A stretch of 7,058 nt of DNA from Hyphomonadaceae bacterium UBA2389 (GTDB taxonomy: Bacteria > Pseudomonadota > Alphaproteobacteria > Caulobacterales > Aquidulcibacteraceae), in assembly GCA_002343395.1 (NCBI GenBank), contig DDSN01000074.1, forward strand, positions 1-7,058. The letters run 5' to 3'. The stretch's first letter is position 1. Each line of letters begins with the position of its first letter. The notes beneath the pieces were generated by a model, which worked only from the letters and a program-made list of their open reading frames with translations, was not told the DNA's origin and ran no database searches. Made by a program: the position numbers and the translations under genes. Of the stretch, positions 4,686 to 7,058 are shown piece after piece.

Positions 4686-6134
4686 TTAGGGGCACTGCGC
4701 CGTTTCGCGCAACGCAGCGAGACGACGCGACGCCATTGGCGCGATCTGACGCTCGTCGCGCATGCAGGCGAGCTGGCGATAGAGCGCGATGGCGCGTGCG
4801 CGATCCTGTTCGGAGCCGTCACGGAGCAGGTCGGCGAGGTTGAACATCGAAGGCGGGTAATTCTGCTGCGCCGCGCGATCATAGAGCGCGCGCGCTCGCG
4901 ACGCATCTGCGGTGACGCCGACGCCATCCCGGTAGAGAGTGGCCAGCATGTGCAGTGCGTCGCGCTGGTTCTGATCGGCGGCGCGCTGCAAAAACGGGAT
5001 GGCTGCGGAAGGATCGCGCGGGCCCGCGGGGCTGTCGCGCAACCAGCGCGCATAGAAGAACTGGCCGCGGGCGTCGCCGCGTTCGGCCGCCGCCAAGAAC
5101 AAGCGGCCCGCTTCCGCATGCGCCTGCAGGCTTGAGCCTGGCTCCGAAAGCACCTCGCCGTAGTCGATGATCGCCGGCAGCCAGCCGCGCGCCGCCGCTT
5201 GCGCCAATCTCTCTCTCGCAACCGTTTCGGGGATGCCGGAATGTGGCGCGGTGCGCCGCAGAATCCACGAGAAATACAATCCCGCTGGATCGTTCTGCGC
5301 CGCCGACGCGTCGCAGAATTCGCGGGCCGCGGTCGGGCTTGGCAGGAAACCCTCGACACCGGCGAGGTGCCCCAGGCACGCGAGCGCTTGGGCGCGCGCT
5401 TCGCCGCGCTCGGCGCCAGCCTTGATCGGAGCGGCGTCTCCGAGTCGCGCCGCGGAGTCGCGCCATGGCGCTGTCTCCAGGGTCGCCAGTACATCCGGCT
5501 GGGTTGGCGTCGGCGGCGCAGTTTCAGGCGTCCGCGCGGCCGTTGGCGCCGCCCTTGGAAACGTCGGCAGCGAAAAGTGGAGTTCGCCCCGCCGCGCCGC
5601 ATCGATAACGCGTCCGGCGCCAAAGCCCACGATGAACAAGATCGCGACCGCCCCGGCGAACACGCCAAGCGTGCGCCACGGCTTGGGACCGGAGGCGGTT
5701 TGCTTTTGCACGAGCGCGGCGCGCGCCGTGGCCAGCGCCGCGGGCAGCGCATCCATGTTGCCCTTGTTGGTGGAGAATTTGTCGAGCTCGGTCACCAGTT
5801 CGCGAAACTTGTCGCGAAACGCGTTCCGGTCGCGCGGCGCCAGCGCGATACGGGGGCCGCCGCGAAACGGCGTAGGCGTTGCGTCAACGGCGGTCTCGGC
5901 GCTGATCAGCTTCTTGCGCTCAAGCGCCAATGTGGCGAGCACGGCGAGGCTGGCCGGCGGATCGGTCCCTGACCAGAGTGTTAATATGCACTTGGCGCCG
6001 TCGACGGCGCCGGCGATCTCCGCTTCCGCCGGCGCGCCGGCGGCTGCGTCGAAGCCCAGCGCGGCCAACGCCTCGGCGAGGCCGCGCGCGCGCGCGTCCT
6101 CGCCTGGAGCCGCAGCGATCAAGACTTCCGCCAT
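4686..6134 (-). CDS. TIR-like domain / transmembrane / SEL1-repeat protein
   Basis: A 482-residue three-part protein. Residues 2-120 look like a TIR-type fold: a first strand EVLIAAAPGEDARARGLAEAL, then a hydrophobic strand ending in CILTLWS (49-55). A linker leads to one membrane helix (about 154-176), followed by a Pro/Ala/Thr-rich spacer (188-216). Residues 230-455 form SEL1-like helical repeats with A-x-R-x-L-Y-x-x-A-A motifs, for example 388-424 and 425-457. The position after LWS where TIR NADases carry the catalytic Glu (W-V-x-x-E-A) reads A-V-L-A-T-L here. The domain is therefore probably non-catalytic and used for protein contacts. SEL1 repeats are usually scaffolds. The ATG at 6134 is chosen because AAAGGGA lies about 11 nt upstream and the frame before it is unstructured. 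It probably forms an operon with the downstream pseudouridine synthase gene. A signalling or envelope role is possible but not shown. Confidence 0.75.
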   Translation of the reverse strand: MAEVLIAAAPGEDARARGLAEALAALGFDAAAGAPAEAEIAGAVDGAKCILTLWSGTDPPASLAVLATLALERKKLISAETAVDATPTPFRGGPRIALAPRDRNAFRDKFRELVTELDKFSTNKGNMDALPAALATARAALVQKQTASGPKPWRTLGVFAGAVAILFIVGFGAGRVIDAARRGELHFSLPTFPRAAPTAARTPETAPPTPTQPDVLATLETAPWRDSAARLGDAAPIKAGAERGEARAQALACLGHLAGVEGFLPSPTAAREFCDASAAQNDPAGLYFSWILRRTAPHSGIPETVARERLAQAAARGWLPAIIDYGEVLSEPGSSLQAHAEAGRLFLAAAERGDARGQFFYARWLRDSPAGPRDPSAAIPFLQRAADQNQRDALHMLATLYRDGVGVTADASRARALYDRAAQQNYPPSMFNLADLLRDGSEQDRARAIALYRQLACMRDERQIAPMASRRLAALRETAQCP

Positions 6135-6315
6135 TGCGTGCTTTGTCCCTTTAGTAATCCGTTGAAACGGACCGCTTGCGGCTCCGTCAAGCGCGCGCAA
6201 GCAACATTGCAGCCTCTTAAGTCACGGCGTCATAACGTTGGCGTGAATGCCCGGTTTGGGAGGCCTCGGCCGGGCGATTTCCCCAAGGGCGGCTCCGGAC
6301 CGCGACCGTTTGTCA

Positions 6316-6332
6316 GAGGCGCCCAGCGCCTC
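6316..6332 (+). repeat. 7-bp GC inverted repeat beside the ompW FixK box
   Basis: GAGGCGC (6316-6322) and GCGCCTC (6326-6332) are perfect inverted repeats around CCA, ending 3 nt before the FixK palindrome. No gene ends here and no T-tract follows. It may be a second operator or a DNA cruciform-prone element, or it may be chance in GC-rich DNA. Confidence 0.3.
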
Positions 6333-6335
6333 CGT

Positions 6336-6350
6336 TTGATCCTGATCAAG
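6336..6350 (+). promoter_or_regulatory. FNR/FixK-type operator upstream of ompW
   Basis: TTGATCCTGATCAAG matches the FNR core TTGAT-N4-ATCAA exactly, and also the alphaproteobacterial FixK form TTGATC-N2-GATCAAG. The centre is 81 nt upstream of the ompW ATG. At the class II position the transcript would begin near 6384. In E. coli, ompW expression is FNR-dependent, so an oxygen-type operator here fits the gene. The -10 region (around 6372-6379) is weak. Confidence 0.65.
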
Positions 6351-6383
6351 ACGAAATTTGACGGGCGCGTCACGATTTGCCCG

Positions 6384-6401
6384 CTGTGAAAAAGCTCACA
6401 G
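6384..6401 (+). promoter_or_regulatory. CRP-like palindrome or 5'-end hairpin in the ompW leader
   Basis: CTGTGA (6384-6389) and TCACAG (6396-6401) surround AAAAGC. This is an exact TGTGA-N6-TCACA, the classical CRP half-site arrangement. It lies 22 nt before the ATG, close to the predicted transcript start. As a protein site it would therefore block rather than activate. As RNA it would form a 6-bp hairpin at or near the mRNA 5' end, which could stabilise the message. Confidence 0.45.
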
Positions 6402-6423
6402 ACAGGATTTGAGGGGAATAACC

Positions 6424-7032
6424 ATGAAGAAGTTAGGGGCAGCGGTAGCGGCGGTAGCGGCGCTGGCGCTTGCGACGCCGGCCAGCGCGGGCGTCCTTGA
6501 GAACCTGCAGATCAAGGTTGGCGTGTCGGGCGTTCTGCCGAACGAATCCGGCGACCCCATCCCGGCGGAAATCTCGGACGAGTGGGTGCCGTCGCTGCAG
6601 CTTGAGTATTTCTTCACCGATAATATCTCGGCGGAATTGCTGTGCTGCGTCGCTACGCACGACGTCACTGCCGCCGATGGCGCGGTCGATCTTGGCGAAG
6701 TCACGCACTTTCCGCCGACGGTGACGCTGAAGTACCGTTGGACTGATTTTGGCCAATTCCAGCCCTACGTTGGCGCCGGGGTGAACTTCACCGCGTTTAT
6801 CGACGACGAGCCGCCGGCGCCGCTCAGCATCGACTATGATCAGTCGTTTGGCGGCGCGCTGCAGGCAGGTTTCGACTATCGCCTGGATGACCATTGGGCG
6901 CTGAACCTCGATGTGCGCCGGATTTGGATCAGCACGGATGTGACGATCACGGGCCTGGGCCCGACGCCGGTCACCGATTCGGTCGACGTTAATCCCTGGG
7001 TGGTGTCGACCTCGGTCGGCTATCGCTTCTAA
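6424..7032 (+). CDS. ompW: OmpW family outer-membrane protein
   Basis: A 202-residue eight-stranded beta-barrel of the OmpW family, thought to pass small hydrophobic molecules across the outer membrane. A signal peptide covers 1-22 (MKK, an Ala-rich core, then ASA as the cleavage motif). Family hallmarks are VPSLQLEYFFTDNISAELL (55-73), THFPPTVTLKYRW (about 96-108), QPYVGAGVNFTAF (about 114-126) and a C-terminal aromatic strand ending in GYRF, the outer-membrane assembly signal. Length is normal. The ATG at 6424 is supported by GAGGGG (6411-6416), 7 nt upstream, and by the signal peptide beginning there. An adjacent Cys pair (C74, C75) lies in the first extracellular-side region, where E. coli OmpW has none. 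Control probably involves the FNR/FixK box at 6336-6350 and perhaps the palindrome at 6384-6401. Nothing is recognisable in the 26 nt after the stop. Confidence 0.93.
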   Translation: MKKLGAAVAAVAALALATPASAGVLENLQIKVGVSGVLPNESGDPIPAEISDEWVPSLQLEYFFTDNISAELLCCVATHDVTAADGAVDLGEVTHFPPTVTLKYRWTDFGQFQPYVGAGVNFTAFIDDEPPAPLSIDYDQSFGGALQAGFDYRLDDHWALNLDVRRIWISTDVTITGLGPTPVTDSVDVNPWVVSTSVGYRF

Positions 7033-7058
7033 CGTTGAGCCAAGTAATGTAAGGGCGG

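Larger units (their letters stand above)
6135..6423. other. Divergent intergenic region between the TIR-SEL1 gene and ompW
   Basis: A 289-nt control region. From left to right it holds GCTTGCG (6174-6180) with CGCAAGC (6196-6202); TCACG (6222-6226) with CGTGA (6242-6246); a 7-bp hairpin (6316-6332); an FNR/FixK box (6336-6350); and a CRP-like palindrome (6384-6401). The first two inverted repeats are short and could be chance. On the minus strand a TTGACG near 6186 has no convincing -10 at 16-18 nt, so I cannot place the TIR-SEL1 promoter. Confidence 0.5.

Noticed and set aside
4610..5752. Long minus-strand open frame of 380 codons overlapping the TIR-SEL1 gene
   Set aside because: Its product is Arg/Ser/Ala-rich with no recognisable domain. 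It is a GC-rich shadow of the real SEL1 frame, which has repeats, a membrane helix and a ribosome-binding site.
5167..6165. Plus-strand open frame of 332 codons antisense to the TIR-SEL1 gene
   Set aside because: Low-complexity Ala/Ser/Arg composition, no ribosome-binding site and no domain; it mirrors the codon pattern of the opposite gene.

Overview
The window looks like chromosomal DNA from a high-GC alphaproteobacterium. A Caulobacterales/Hyphomonadaceae-type organism is my best guess, from the protein styles (VUT transporter, RlmJ, alphaproteobacterial-type OmpW, TIR-SEL1 protein), the strong GC preference at third codon positions, and operators of the FixK form TTGATC-N2-GATCAA. This placement is inference. 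I see no insertion sequence, phage gene, tRNA, rRNA or CRISPR array. The genes are tightly packed.

Layout, left to right. (1) 1-114, minus: the first 38 codons of a charged, low-complexity protein that runs off the window. (2) 325-939, minus: a VUT/DUF165 (YhhQ-type) membrane protein, probably a queuosine-precursor transporter. (3) 1163-1993, minus: rlmJ, the 23S rRNA m6A2030 methyltransferase, followed by a strong GC hairpin. (4) 2034-2300, plus: a tiny GNAT-like protein, divergent from rlmJ. (5) 2297-2788, minus: a small heat-shock protein (Hsp20) whose stop codon overlaps that of the GNAT gene; it has a plausible sigma-32 promoter. (6) 2912-3763, plus: a membrane-anchored DUF4105/Lnb-N-like protein with one cysteine. 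(7) 3760-3858, minus: a 32-residue single-pass membrane microprotein with a strong Shine-Dalgarno sequence and a perfect FNR/FixK box just upstream. (8) 3916-4674, minus: an RsuA/RluF-family pseudouridine synthase. (9) 4686-6134, minus: a TIR-like / transmembrane / SEL1-repeat protein, probably co-transcribed with the pseudouridine synthase. (10) 6424-7032, plus: an OmpW-family outer-membrane porin with its own FNR/FixK box and a CRP-like palindrome.

Most genes are housekeeping or stress functions: rRNA modification (RlmJ, pseudouridine synthase), Q-tRNA precursor uptake, protein quality control (Hsp20) and envelope (Lnb-like, OmpW). The most interesting thread is regulatory. Two operators with the same core, TTGATC-N2-GATCAA, lie 2.4 kb apart. 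One sits in front of ompW, a gene known in other bacteria to respond to oxygen through FNR. The other sits in front of the unannotated-looking microprotein, whose Shine-Dalgarno sequence lies exactly in the loop of a perfect 8-bp hairpin. I suggest that both genes belong to a low-oxygen (FixK/Fnr) regulon and that the microprotein is an accessory membrane peptide of that response. This is a hypothesis from sequence pattern only.
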